Positions 29,250 through 37,422 of a stretch of 64,000 nt of DNA are shown in pieces. Under the pieces are notes generated by a model that did not search any database, was not told the origin of the DNA, and was given only the letters and a program-made list of their open reading frames with translations. A program made the position numbers and the translations under genes. This DNA is from Rhizobium sp. BK313. GTDB lineage: Bacteria > Pseudomonadota > Alphaproteobacteria > Rhizobiales > Rhizobiaceae. Numbering within the stretch: the first letter of the stretch is position 1; the number at the start of each line of letters is the position of its first letter. The stretch lies in the NCBI RefSeq assembly GCF_014193655.1, contig NZ_JACHZQ010000001.1, positions 1,736,001 through 1,800,000 of the forward strand, in the 5' to 3' direction.

Positions 29250-29555
29250 CGCGAAGTGTGTCAGCGGAATGAGGCATCTGTACTTGGGATCGACCGCCGT
29301 ACCGGACCACAGCGCGTTTGTGAGATCAGCAACCAGGCCTATCCGGCCGGGCGGCTCCCCTTCTACACGCATCTCCTTGGTGTGCCGCGGGAAGCCCCAT
29401 GGGATCGACTTGAGCATCCTCAGACCGTCCTTCTCGATGACGACTAGTCCGTACGCACCTTCGACAGTCTCCGTCGGCACCTCGACGGACGCCGGAACGT
29501 CGACCTCGAAATGGGCCGTGATCGCATCCATCGTTCGTGCGAATCCGAAATCCAC
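29250..29555 (-). pseudogene. SRAP (YedK/HMCES) family fragment
   Basis: The frame contains LVVIEKDGLRMLKSIPWGFP and ALWSGTAVDPKYRCLIPLTH, both diagnostic of the SOS-response-associated peptidase fold that crosslinks to abasic sites. The catalytic N-terminal Met-Cys is absent (frame starts MDFGFARTMDAI), and after HFAKA the sequence becomes unrelated and collides with the end of the LysR gene. It is thus truncated at both ends, a remnant. Confidence 0.65.
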
Positions 29556-29614
29556 CGACGCAGAAGCATAATGAAGCGCATGCGTTCAAGATGGGGAACA
29601 CCAGCAGGGAGTAA

Positions 29615-29806
29615 CTAGAGCTCGTCGTCGTCTTCGAGAGTTCCCGGAAGAGCCGCCCAATCCTTAATCGACCCTTTCGATCCTCGTTCGTAGCGAAGGA
29701 TGAAATGTCCGTCCTTGTCCTCGACGATTTGCGGCTTGTCCTTCGCGGCGTCGAAGAATGCCCTGGGGTCTTCCTCCACCTGCTGCCGGGTCCACAAGTT
29801 ATTCAT
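29615..29806 (-). CDS. Small acidic protein, possible antitoxin
   Basis: 63 aa: LWTRQQVEEDPRAFFDAAKD then KPQIVEDKDGHFILRYERG. The pattern (short helix pair, then PQ-I-V-x-DKDG) recalls Phd/YefM-type antitoxins but lacks a convincing DNA-binding motif. It is divergent from a PIN-domain gene 107 bases away instead of preceding it in one transcript, which is unusual for VapB. Its neighbours are remnants, so it may be an orphan. Confidence 0.45.
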   Translation of the reverse strand: MNNLWTRQQVEEDPRAFFDAAKDKPQIVEDKDGHFILRYERGSKGSIKDWAALPGTLEDDDEL

Positions 29807-29913
29807 GGGTTCCGATATTCCTTGTCGCCGTCGTCTTGGCGATTAAACTTTTGACGCCGGGAATAAGCTACTGTTTCTTTTGAACGGGGGCAAATCCATC
29901 TTTCGAGCATAGG

Positions 29914-30477
29914 ATGCCAATCCAGAGCAATGTCATCAATGACGGGGCGCGACCGCTGCTGCTCCTGGACACTTCGATCTTGAGCGCGCGGGCAAAAATA
30001 CGCCCTCCTGCAGGGCTCCGATCGTGGTTAGAAGACGTCGCAGAGATCGCCCACCTCTGTGTCTGCTTCCCGGTGTTGATTGAGATAAAGCGGGGCTTGT
30101 ATATGTCGAGAGACCCGGCGACGGCGGCGCGAGTCCGAAAAGTGATCGAGGACATAGAGCAGTCGGACTTCTTATACCTTGCCCTTGGCCGAGACACTGA
30201 GGACATCTTCGCAGCCATGATGGCGACGCCGGCCCTGAAGCGGTTCTGGCACCCGGACCCAAAGGCGAAACATCAGCGCGTCAGCCACGACCTTACAATA
30301 GCTGCCATAGCGATAACCTACGACACTCCTATCCTCACCACAGACAGCGATTTCGAGGACATTCATCGGCACTTCAGCCTCCCAGGCGTCTACAATCCGC
30401 TAACCGAAGAGTGGCTGGTCGAAGCTAGGATGCCGATCGAGCTTCCAGGCTTGCGGCCGGATGCTCCCGCCATCTGA
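29914..30477 (+). CDS. PIN-domain protein, VapC-like RNase toxin candidate
   Basis: 187 aa with a PIN nuclease fold. Acidic metal-binding residues are seen in LLLLDTSILSAR (first Asp), LIEIKRGL (Glu), HDLTIAAIAITY (Asp) and TTDSDFEDI (last Asp). VapC toxins cleave tRNA or rRNA. The protein is longer than usual VapC (about 130-140 aa) by an insert near residues 90-115, and the start has no strong ribosome-binding site. A cognate antitoxin is not obvious; the divergent 63-aa gene is the only candidate. Confidence 0.75.
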   Translation: MPIQSNVINDGARPLLLLDTSILSARAKIRPPAGLRSWLEDVAEIAHLCVCFPVLIEIKRGLYMSRDPATAARVRKVIEDIEQSDFLYLALGRDTEDIFAAMMATPALKRFWHPDPKAKHQRVSHDLTIAAIAITYDTPILTTDSDFEDIHRHFSLPGVYNPLTEEWLVEARMPIELPGLRPDAPAI

Positions 30478-30545
30478 CAAGTGGGCATGGTCGCAGGCAC
30501 CAGTCGAGATTTCGAAATTCTTTACCCTCTCTCTAGGCACGTCAG

Positions 30546-31859
30546 TTGAGCTACCCCTTCGAATGGTACGTCGAAGACAGGCTGGCAGGGCGGAATCCGA
30601 AGTCTCGATGGATCGACGAGTTCCCCCTATACGTCGTAGCACGCCTCTGCGAGACGATCGGCGCCACCGAGATGATAGGAAAAGATTTCCTCTCGGAAGC
30701 CCTCACCGAGCCGGATTGGGCGGAGGCGGCCCAGATCGGATTCGAGGTGATGAGCGAAGGCAACGCGGCTTTCGAAGATCACCTTCGTTCCTGGCACGAG
30801 TCGTTCTGGACGACGAAGCACCACGTCGGCGGGCGGTCGCTGTACGGCCGGCTGTACGACCGGCTGGCGCACGAGATCGTCGACCCTGACTACGATCCCA
30901 TTCGCAAGATCATGTACGACGTCACGCTGGACTCCCTCCCTATGGGACCCGGCGATTTTTTGTTCGGGCCGATCGAGGAGCGGCGCCTGCATTCGGTTCG
31001 TTCCGCGGCGATCGAATACGGCATCCTCCCGAAAACGATGCGGAAGCTCGTGCAAAGCGCCGGTATCGTCCTTCCCGGCAGCGCCTTACCCGGCAGCATC
31101 TTGTCTTACGAACGGCAGCTTGTACGGAGCGATGCGGTTTCGCGCTTGATGAAGAAGGTCGGGACAGCCCTCGACTGGGAGGAGGCCAAGGCCCGCCTCG
31201 GCGTGACGAGGACGATGTGGGACACGCTGGCGGACGGGTATGTCCGGCTGCTCCCGGAGCTTCGCCGGAACGTGAAGATGCATGCGTTGTACGGTACCGA
31301 GGAGATCGACGCCTTCATCGAGACAGCCTTTTCGAAAGCGACGCTTTCCTCCGAAGCTGCCGAGGACCTTCTGCCTATCGAGAAGATCGTCAGGAAGACG
31401 AACTGCAAGTTCAAGGAGGTCCTCGACCTTCTGCTCGACGGCCGCCTCGCCCGCGCCGCGGTCGGCCTTCGAGGCGTCGGACTGGGACGTCTCCGTTTCG
31501 ACCTTGAAGAAATCGCGGAGCTGATCAGGCTCCCCGATCATGGCGGGCTGAGCCTGCGTGAAGTCTCCAAGAGGCTGACCACCAATGAGCGCGTCGTCCG
31601 GAGGCTGGCGGACTACGGGTATCTCGAAACTGAGACGGCCATCAATCCCGTCAAGAGGTGCAACCAGCAAATCGTCCTCGAAGATGTCCTCGACCGGTTT
31701 ATGGCGGAGTTCGTCGCGCTGTACGTCTTCGCCCGAGAACGGCGGTGGAACATCGGAGTTACGAAACGGAAGCTCGCCTATATGGGGATCGAGCCGGCGT
31801 TCCCCTCGGAGGAGATCGGCGCGACGTTCTACAGACGGCGAGACCTTCCGCCAGAATGA
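30546..31859 (+). CDS. TniQ-like protein lacking its N-terminal zinc-finger half
   Basis: 437 aa from TTG 30546; an in-frame stop lies four codons upstream. The opening YPFEWYVEDRLAGRNPKSRW and the blocks VARLCETIGA, YGRLYDRLAHEIVDPDYDPI and RRLHSVRSAAIEYGI are those found from about residue 160 onward in rhizobial TniQ-family proteins. The expected N-terminal TniQ domain with its paired CxxC zinc site is missing. Those proteins help choose targets in Tn7/Tn5053-like transposition; TniA and TniB are absent here, so this is probably a stranded, truncated gene, though the remaining frame is intact. Confidence 0.65.
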   Translation: MSYPFEWYVEDRLAGRNPKSRWIDEFPLYVVARLCETIGATEMIGKDFLSEALTEPDWAEAAQIGFEVMSEGNAAFEDHLRSWHESFWTTKHHVGGRSLYGRLYDRLAHEIVDPDYDPIRKIMYDVTLDSLPMGPGDFLFGPIEERRLHSVRSAAIEYGILPKTMRKLVQSAGIVLPGSALPGSILSYERQLVRSDAVSRLMKKVGTALDWEEAKARLGVTRTMWDTLADGYVRLLPELRRNVKMHALYGTEEIDAFIETAFSKATLSSEAAEDLLPIEKIVRKTNCKFKEVLDLLLDGRLARAAVGLRGVGLGRLRFDLEEIAELIRLPDHGGLSLREVSKRLTTNERVVRRLADYGYLETETAINPVKRCNQQIVLEDVLDRFMAEFVALYVFARERRWNIGVTKRKLAYMGIEPAFPSEEIGATFYRRRDLPPE

Positions 31860-32070
31860 CAGACCTACGCCCCGCCCTCGTGCCGGGTTTTCTTTTGTTA
31901 GCCGGGAGTTGTTCTGCATTGAACGGGAGGGGTTTCGTTTGGATGGGTCAGGGATTCTGCTTTGTTTTCAATGCCCGGTTTTTGCTGTCGGAGCGTTTCT
32001 TTGGTGGACGCGACAGCTCTAGGCAGCCAGCCATTCTGTCCCAAACCGCTTGATTTGACCCACTAACCAA

Positions 32071-32097
32071 TTTGGCCGCATCCCTGATGCGGCCAAA
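32071..32097. terminator. Perfect 12-base hairpin
   Basis: TTTGGCCGCATC-CCT-GATGCGGCCAAA. There is no U-tract longer than three, so it may be a structural end or a terminator shared by TniQ-like and epimerase genes. Confidence 0.5.
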
Positions 32098-32237
32098 TCG
32101 CGTTTATTGGGAAGACATGTTTCATACCCCAAAAAGCCAAACGATCCCGCACGGAAAAACGTAGCCGTCAAATCGCGAACAAAATGGCATCAGACGGCGC
32201 AACAACGATCAGGCAATTGCCTCAAACGCAGCGGCGC

Positions 32238-32302
32238 CGTTAGCTGTCCGCAACCGGCAGACAGCGGAAGAGACTCCATCTTCGGCTTCGCGCCAAATGC
32301 CA
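32238..32302 (+). repeat. Island-type repeat, partial copy
   Basis: GTCCGCAACCGGCAGACAGC then GGAAGAG matches the left half of copies 3 and 11; CGCGCCAAATGCC at the right recalls their 3' part. The inner stem is lost. Confidence 0.4.
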
Positions 32303-32327
32303 AGGCTAAACTCGTCAACAGACCGGC

Positions 32328-33308
32328 CTAGCCGAGAGCGCTCTGCTCCTGGCAAATCCGATCGACCAAATGATCAAGATCGCCCTTTGGTGGACGGCTC
32401 TTGGCCAGGCGCTGCTTGAGGTGCATGACCGGCTCCGCCAGAATTTCCTCAAGGCTTTCGGCGCAGGTGAAGTTGCCCGCCACGCTTTTGACCTTTGAAT
32501 TGTCAAAGATCGCCGTCCAGGCCTTGTCGCCCAGGAGGGGGCCAACCCAATCCGGATTGTACCGGACAAGGGTCTCGGTCGGGACGTGTACGATCTTGGC
32601 CTCGACGCCCAACAATCTGGCGATCGCCTTTTGAATATCATCCCAGATATGCGCGCGATCGGAGGTGATGTGGAAAATCTCGTCCAACGCCGCCGGCTTG
32701 CCGAAAAGTCCGACAAAAGGCACCGCCAAATCAACCGAGCGGGTGAGCGTCCAGGGCGTGTGGCCATCGCCCGCCACGATAGTGGGCTCGCCATCCAGCA
32801 TGCGTCTCGCCATGACGTCGCTGTCGCCCATCATGATGGGTAGGCCCGTGCGAACGGTGTGACTGGGGCGGACGATGGTCCAGGCCAGATTTTCGGCATT
32901 CTTAAGCAGCGCCTCGCAGGCAATCTTATTCTGGCTATAGCGCCAGTAGGGGTTGATCGCCGGTGTCTGCTCGGTAATCACATAATGGCGCGCCGGCTTT
33001 TCATAGACCGAAGCCGAGGAGATGAAGATGTACTGGCCGCAGTGCCCCGCGAACACATCGATGTCCCGCGCGACTTGATCGGGTGTAAAGGCAATGAACT
33101 GGCACACGACGTCATAGTTAGCCTTGGCCAGGTCCGCATAGGTCGGCGCTGCGAGATCGCCAACGATGGAGGTAACCCCGGCAGGCAACAGGTCACCTCT
33201 CAAACCGCGGTTATAGACGCTGACATGGTGGCCTTGAGCAACGGCACGCTCGACGCATGGATATGAAATCTGGCCGGTGCCGCCAACGAAAAGGATTTTC
33301 ATAGGCAT
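32328..33308 (-). CDS. NAD-dependent epimerase/dehydratase family protein
   Basis: 326-aa extended/atypical SDR. Glycine motif ILFVGGTGQISYPC (residues about 4-17) is GGTGxI, a variant of GxxGxxG. Residues YIFISSASVYEKPA and WRYSQNKIACE give the Ser and the YxxxK-like site (Tyr-Ser-Gln-Asn-Lys). The C-terminal half is a substrate domain. It could be a nucleotide-sugar epimerase or a flavonoid/isoflavone-reductase-like enzyme; substrate undetermined. An internal ATG two codons downstream is an alternative start. Confidence 0.85.
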   Translation of the reverse strand: MPMKILFVGGTGQISYPCVERAVAQGHHVSVYNRGLRGDLLPAGVTSIVGDLAAPTYADLAKANYDVVCQFIAFTPDQVARDIDVFAGHCGQYIFISSASVYEKPARHYVITEQTPAINPYWRYSQNKIACEALLKNAENLAWTIVRPSHTVRTGLPIMMGDSDVMARRMLDGEPTIVAGDGHTPWTLTRSVDLAVPFVGLFGKPAALDEIFHITSDRAHIWDDIQKAIARLLGVEAKIVHVPTETLVRYNPDWVGPLLGDKAWTAIFDNSKVKSVAGNFTCAESLEEILAEPVMHLKQRLAKSRPPKGDLDHLVDRICQEQSALG

Positions 33309-33651
33309 ATGAAGGACCTCAGTGTCAGACGTGGTGGGATTTGTGGTCAGTCTTCATAGCGCGAAAGAACTTGGTCGTCTTCTGCAAAATCTCGCCCACC
33401 CATGATTGCGCCGCAAGTGCCGGAGCGTCGCTTCGCGCCAACAGCTGACACGTCCGAACTAGGGGGAGCCGCGCCAATAGCGCCCGCGTCCGGATGGCAT
33501 CCCATGAAATATACTCGGTGGTCGACGCAGGGCGGTCGCCCGAAGCGATCGAACTGCTTCGGCCCATCGTCGAGCGTAGTAATCCGCCACCGGCGCGGTG
33601 TCGGCATCCCAATCCTCAGCCACGGGATGCACCGAAATCTCGCCTTGCCCT
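33309..33651. other. Gap between epimerase and DUF2798 genes
   Basis: About 340 bases with no supported gene. A minus frame (33459-33674) has no recognisable motif. A sequence at 33417-33450 (CGCTTCGCGCCAACAGCTGA) resembles the right end of repeat copy 12 and may be another worn copy. Confidence 0.35.
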
Positions 33652-33876
33652 TCAGTCCGTGAGCGCATCAGCAAGCCGGCGGATGACAGGCGCTGCGATC
33701 ATCACAACCGGGAGCATGACCGTCCAGGAGAAGAGATAGGCCCGCAACCAGTGGGCGGCGAAGCTTCCCTCCGCATAGAAGGGCAGGCTCGCGATCGCCG
33801 CCGCAACGGCGCAGGTTATCCCCGACTGGAAGATGCCGAAGACGAAATGGCGGTATTTCCGGGGAATTCTGGGCAT
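33652..33876 (-). CDS. DUF2798 two-helix membrane protein
   Basis: 74 aa: PRIPRKYRHFVFGIFQSGIT, then a second helix SWTVMLPVVMIAAPVIRRLA. This is the full DUF2798 pattern. Two membrane segments of about 20 residues, function unknown. AAGGAT lies upstream of ATG 33876. Follows the SnoaL-like gene on the same strand with 37 bases between, so the two are probably cotranscribed. Confidence 0.8.
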   Translation of the reverse strand: MPRIPRKYRHFVFGIFQSGITCAVAAAIASLPFYAEGSFAAHWLRAYLFSWTVMLPVVMIAAPVIRRLADALTD

Positions 33877-33913
33877 CGCTGATGATCCTTGGGGCGGCGC
33901 CGTCGCGCGGAAG

Positions 33914-34339
33914 TCAGGCGACGTGCTCTACTCCACCCAGGCTGCGATGCACCTCGAGCGCATTGCGCTCCACCCAGTTATGCTGAAGGAGCCCGTCCTC
34001 GCGCACATGCATCACGGCGGTGCCGGTCATAGTGATCGGGGAGCCGCAGGCCGGCGAGCCCATGAAGCCTTTGTTTCTGCCTGTGACGATCCAACGGGAG
34101 ACGACGCGGTCGCCCGTCTCGTTCTGGAAGATCTCGACGACGTCGAACTGGAAGTCGTCGATGCTCGCAAGAAAGGCCGCGACCCACTTCTTGAAGGCTC
34201 CCCTCGAGCGGACCTCGACGCCGCCCGTGGTGATGACGAATTCTTCCGCCACCAGCCGGTCGACGGCCTCGGGGTTCTTCGATTGCCACACTTCCCGCCA
34301 GAAATTATTGACGATTTCGACCGAATTTCTGTTTGCCAT
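33914..34339 (-). CDS. SnoaL/NTF2-fold protein
   Basis: 141 aa, one SnoaL-like (nuclear transport factor 2) domain: NFWREVWQSKNPEAVDRLVA, TGDRVVSRWIVTGRNKGFMG and the closing VMHVREDGLLQHNWVERNA. Members are polyketide cyclases, ester hydrolases or steroid isomerase relatives, and many are of unknown role. Start at 34339 is set by AAAGGAGAT eight bases upstream of the third in-frame ATG; the two earlier ATGs fit worse. Divergent from the LysR regulator at 34506. Confidence 0.8.
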   Translation of the reverse strand: MANRNSVEIVNNFWREVWQSKNPEAVDRLVAEEFVITTGGVEVRSRGAFKKWVAAFLASIDDFQFDVVEIFQNETGDRVVSRWIVTGRNKGFMGSPACGSPITMTGTAVMHVREDGLLQHNWVERNALEVHRSLGGVEHVA

Positions 34340-34505
34340 GTCCATATCTCCTTTAGAGCGCTGCGCGCCCGATAGGACGTGCAAAGGGCGCTCGATCACT
34401 TTGAAACAGCGTGCGTTGCACGTTCGTTTCTGGCGTCATTGTTGGAGATTGCGATAAAGAAGAAAAGCGAATAGTATTAATCGCATCTAGTTGAAAGGCT
34501 AATCG

Positions 34506-35420
34506 ATGACGATACTACCCGATCTGGAACCGGATCTGCTCCGCGCCTTCGTGGCGGTGGCCGAGACCGGCAGCTTCACCGCGGCCGCTGAAGTGGTCGG
34601 CCGCTCGCAATCGGCGGTCAGCCAGAAGATCCTCCGCCTCGAGGACATCCTGCAGATGCGCGTCTTCGACAGGACCAGCCGCTCGCTGAGCCTGACGTGC
34701 GACGGCGAGCGGGTTCTGGTGGCGGGCAAGCGGCTACTTGCCCATTATGAAAGCTTCATGCAGGAGCTGCGCGATCCGCCAAAGGTCCCGCTCCTCAGGC
34801 TCGGGATCTCCGAGAATCTGGTCCAGACGCAGCTTCCCCGGCTGCTCTCCCGCTTCAGCAACCTCCATCCCGACGTGCAATTGGAGCTGACGACGACGGC
34901 GAGCGAGGAGCTGCTCGCCGAATACGAGGCTAGGCGCCTCGACATCGTCATCGCCAAGAGGCGGAAGGACGGTTCGCCCCATCCCGGCCGCGTGGTCTGG
35001 CGCGAACCACTGGTCTGGATCGCCGGCCCCGATTATCGCATGGATGACCGCAGGCCCGTCCGCCTGGTGATGATGCGCCCGCCCTGCATCTATCGCGGCG
35101 TCATGACGGAGGCGCTCGATGCGATCGGCCGCGAATGGGTGACGGCCTGCACGGCAAGCAACCTCATCGGCATCGAGGCCGCCGTCCTTGGCGGCCTCGG
35201 TGTCACCGTCCTCGGCAAGTCCTTCGTCCAGAACGGCATGAAGATCCTGCCCCCTTCCGAGCGCTGGCCGGCACTCCCCGTCGCCGAAGTCTCCGTCATC
35301 GGTGAAAACCCCGCCCTGCAGCATATCGTCCAGCCACTGGTGGCGCTCCTGACCGAGGCCCTGCTAGAAAGCACGAGTCTGATCCTCGAGACGCCGCTGA
35401 CGGCCGCCAACGGGAGGTAG
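34506..35420 (+). CDS. LysR-family transcriptional regulator
   Basis: 304 aa. Helix-turn-helix FVAVAETGSFTAAAEVVGRS then QSAVSQKILRLEDIL. Effector-binding domain from about residue 95. It probably regulates the divergent SnoaL-like/DUF2798 pair; the intergenic space contains AT-rich sequence near 34440-34500 suitable for an operator. Otherwise unremarkable. Confidence 0.9.
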   Translation: MTILPDLEPDLLRAFVAVAETGSFTAAAEVVGRSQSAVSQKILRLEDILQMRVFDRTSRSLSLTCDGERVLVAGKRLLAHYESFMQELRDPPKVPLLRLGISENLVQTQLPRLLSRFSNLHPDVQLELTTTASEELLAEYEARRLDIVIAKRRKDGSPHPGRVVWREPLVWIAGPDYRMDDRRPVRLVMMRPPCIYRGVMTEALDAIGREWVTACTASNLIGIEAAVLGGLGVTVLGKSFVQNGMKILPPSERWPALPVAEVSVIGENPALQHIVQPLVALLTEALLESTSLILETPLTAANGR

Positions 35421-35586
35421 CGCGACCGCCTCTCCTCGCTAGGAGGCAGCAATTGTGACCACCCTCAACGTGGACGCCAATTTTGCGCCATGGATAGGCA
35501 GCTCAGGGTGGCTCAGGTCCCCGGCCAAAAGCCGGCGATCAACGTGCCATGGTGCAATTCCACCGCTCATTGAGCGCCAAAGTGCC

Positions 35587-36294
35587 TCACGCACCGCTCG
35601 AACCAGCCGCCGACTGCATGTCGGATAGAAGCTTAGCAAGGGCCTGAGCCCCAGCGGTCGAGGATGCTGGATTTTGTCCAGTAATCAACCGGCCGTCCGT
35701 GATGGCGAATGGCTGCCAGTTGGGCGCTTTTTCGTATACTCCGCCGAGCCGCTTCAGTTCATCTTCGACCAGGAACGGCACGACCTTCGTGAGTTGTACC
35801 TCTTCTTCTTCGCTATTCGCGAAGCCTGTAACGCGCTTGCCCTTGACGATCGGCGCACCCTTGTAGTTCACGCGATGGAGGACTGCGGGTGCATGGCAGA
35901 CCGCAGCAACCGGCTTACCCGAATTATAGAAGGATTCGATCAGGGAAATTGAATCCGGATTGTCGACCAGATCCCACATCGGCCCATGACCTCCGGGGTA
36001 GAACACGGCGTCGAAGTCCTCCGAACGCATGTCCTTGAGTTTCAAGGTGGTGGCGAAGTCGTTCTGCGCCGACTTGTCCTGCTTGAACCGTGCCATGGCG
36101 GGCGTCTGGTTTTCGGGCAGATCGCTCTTCGGATCGACCGGAGGCTGACCGCCTTTTGGGGAAGCGAGCGTGAGCTCGACACCAGCATCGCGAAACACAT
36201 AGTAGGGCGCGGCGCCCTCCTCAAGCCAGAAGCCGGTCTTGCGACCGGTATTTCCCAATATGTCATGGGATGTAAAAACCATCAGGATTTTCAT
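35587..36294 (-). CDS. DJ-1/PfpI-family protein (class I glutamine-amidotransferase-like)
   Basis: 235 aa. The nucleophile elbow is VAAVCHAPAVLHR with the Cys; the conserved Glu region is GVELTLASPKGGQPP; PGGHGPMWDL is the strand-loop before it. Length and motifs fit the HchA/YhbO-like branch (glyoxalase or deglycase activity is debated). Start 36294 has AAGGAG seven bases upstream; the extension to 36378 lacks a signal. Confidence 0.9.
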   Translation of the reverse strand: MKILMVFTSHDILGNTGRKTGFWLEEGAAPYYVFRDAGVELTLASPKGGQPPVDPKSDLPENQTPAMARFKQDKSAQNDFATTLKLKDMRSEDFDAVFYPGGHGPMWDLVDNPDSISLIESFYNSGKPVAAVCHAPAVLHRVNYKGAPIVKGKRVTGFANSEEEEVQLTKVVPFLVEDELKRLGGVYEKAPNWQPFAITDGRLITGQNPASSTAGAQALAKLLSDMQSAAGSSGA

Positions 36295-36618
36295 CGTGGG
36301 CTCCTTCCGATCTTGTGTTGCAGCCAGCGGCTGCGCGGGTGGAAGCGTGCCGATTATCCAGAACAGGCGCAGTTGCACATTGGTATCGGCGATACCTTTG
36401 TATCACCCTGAGACAGTTCACACTACGGCGCGACGGGTTCGTGCCACATTGCTCCCGCGGCGGCCTATTCAGCCGTCTTGTCTCCCTCGAGCGGCTGCGC
36501 ATCGAAATGCCGCCCGAACTCGCGACCAGGCTGCAGAACTAGCACCCCTCGCATAAGACGCCTCACACTCAGGTCTATGTTTGGCCAACCTCAGTATAAT
36601 TTCAAAGGAGGTGCTTTA

Positions 36619-36906
36619 ATGTTAACCTTTCTCATTGGCTCGACATCTTCCTCCCATGGGGCGACCGCCCACCAAGCACTTTGGTGTCCCCCCCTACACA
36701 CCAAAGGGCCGCGGATGCCAATCCGCATTGACCGCCTCGCCCGGACTCGAGGCGGTCATTTCCATGGTGTGCATGACGGCAGGACAAAAAACCCACCAAC
36801 TGGTCAAACCGATGGACTGCCCTGCTGGTGGAATCCTGCAGGTTGGTACCCTGGCGAGGCTTTGGACGCGAGCGGCAAGCACGTGGCGAAGGCTGCATCT
36901 AATTGA
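36619..36906 (+). CDS. Short open frame behind a strong ribosome-binding site, doubtful
   Basis: 95 codons from ATG 36619 with AAGGAGGTG seven bases upstream. The predicted protein (MLTFLIGSTSSSHGATAHQA onward) has an odd composition and spans three consecutive perfect hairpins, so it may be the leader of a structured RNA or a decayed gene and not a protein-coding gene. No family seen. Confidence 0.3.
   Translation: MLTFLIGSTSSSHGATAHQALWCPPLHTKGPRMPIRIDRLARTRGGHFHGVHDGRTKNPPTGQTDGLPCWWNPAGWYPGEALDASGKHVAKAASN
36679..36757. other. Three adjacent perfect hairpins, possible structured RNA
   Basis: CTTTGGTGT/ACACCAAAG (36679-36706), GCGGAT/ATCCGC (36711-36726) and GACCGCCTCG/CGAGGCGGTC (36730-36757). 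A further CCACCA/TGGTGG pair spans 36793-36831. The third hairpin, with flanks ATTGACCGC and GCGGTCATT, resembles the island repeat. Confidence 0.5.
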
Positions 36907-37000
36907 TGATCACTTGGCGTCGCCCACGCCCCTCCCTCAGAACATTGATTTTATCCATACGATATGTCTAATTTAGCATTCTCTTTTCGGAGGATGCGCA

Positions 37001-37201
37001 ATGGTCGAACAGACGCACATGGATATGGATGAAATTCGCGCTAAGCTTGACGCGCTCGCGAAAAAGGCGCGGGCGATTTCGGAGCAGGTGATCGTGATGA
37101 CACAGCCGCAGCCGATTAAAGCTCTGACAGCAACTGCGCGGGGCCGGCGACGTGGCCGATCCGAGGGTGCGTCCGCACTTCGATTAGTTGCCAACCGCTA
37201 G
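37001..37201 (+). CDS. Small basic protein, unknown function
   Basis: 66 aa from ATG 37001 with CGGAGGATG upstream. A short helical N-terminus (DMDEIRAKLDALAKKARAIS) is followed by a basic tail (TATARGRRRGRSEG). No family recognised. It follows the structured 36.6-36.9 kb segment on the same strand. Confidence 0.4.
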   Translation: MVEQTHMDMDEIRAKLDALAKKARAISEQVIVMTQPQPIKALTATARGRRRGRSEGASALRLVANR

Positions 37202-37422
37202 CTGCTTTCACCGCGGCCGGCGGGTGCCCTCAACCGGTTCTTCAACCCGGCGCGTGGGCATCGGCGAATGGCCAACGAACGGCGTTTCCATTGGTGGTCT
37301 GTCCTGCCCAGAGCAACGCGTTGGAGGCGAACCCACCTCGCCGGACACGAGGCGAGGAAGCTCAAATGGTTAATTGTCGAAAACCGACAGACAAGCGCTG
37401 GGCGATGTGGAATCTTCCCCGT

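Larger units (their letters stand above)
31860..32327. other. Gap holding a hairpin and a partial repeat copy
   Basis: No gene is supported. GCTGTCG/CGACAGC arms lie at about 31983-32016, a perfect hairpin at 32071 and a repeat-like stretch at 32238. It may be an old element boundary next to the TniQ-like gene. Confidence 0.4.
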
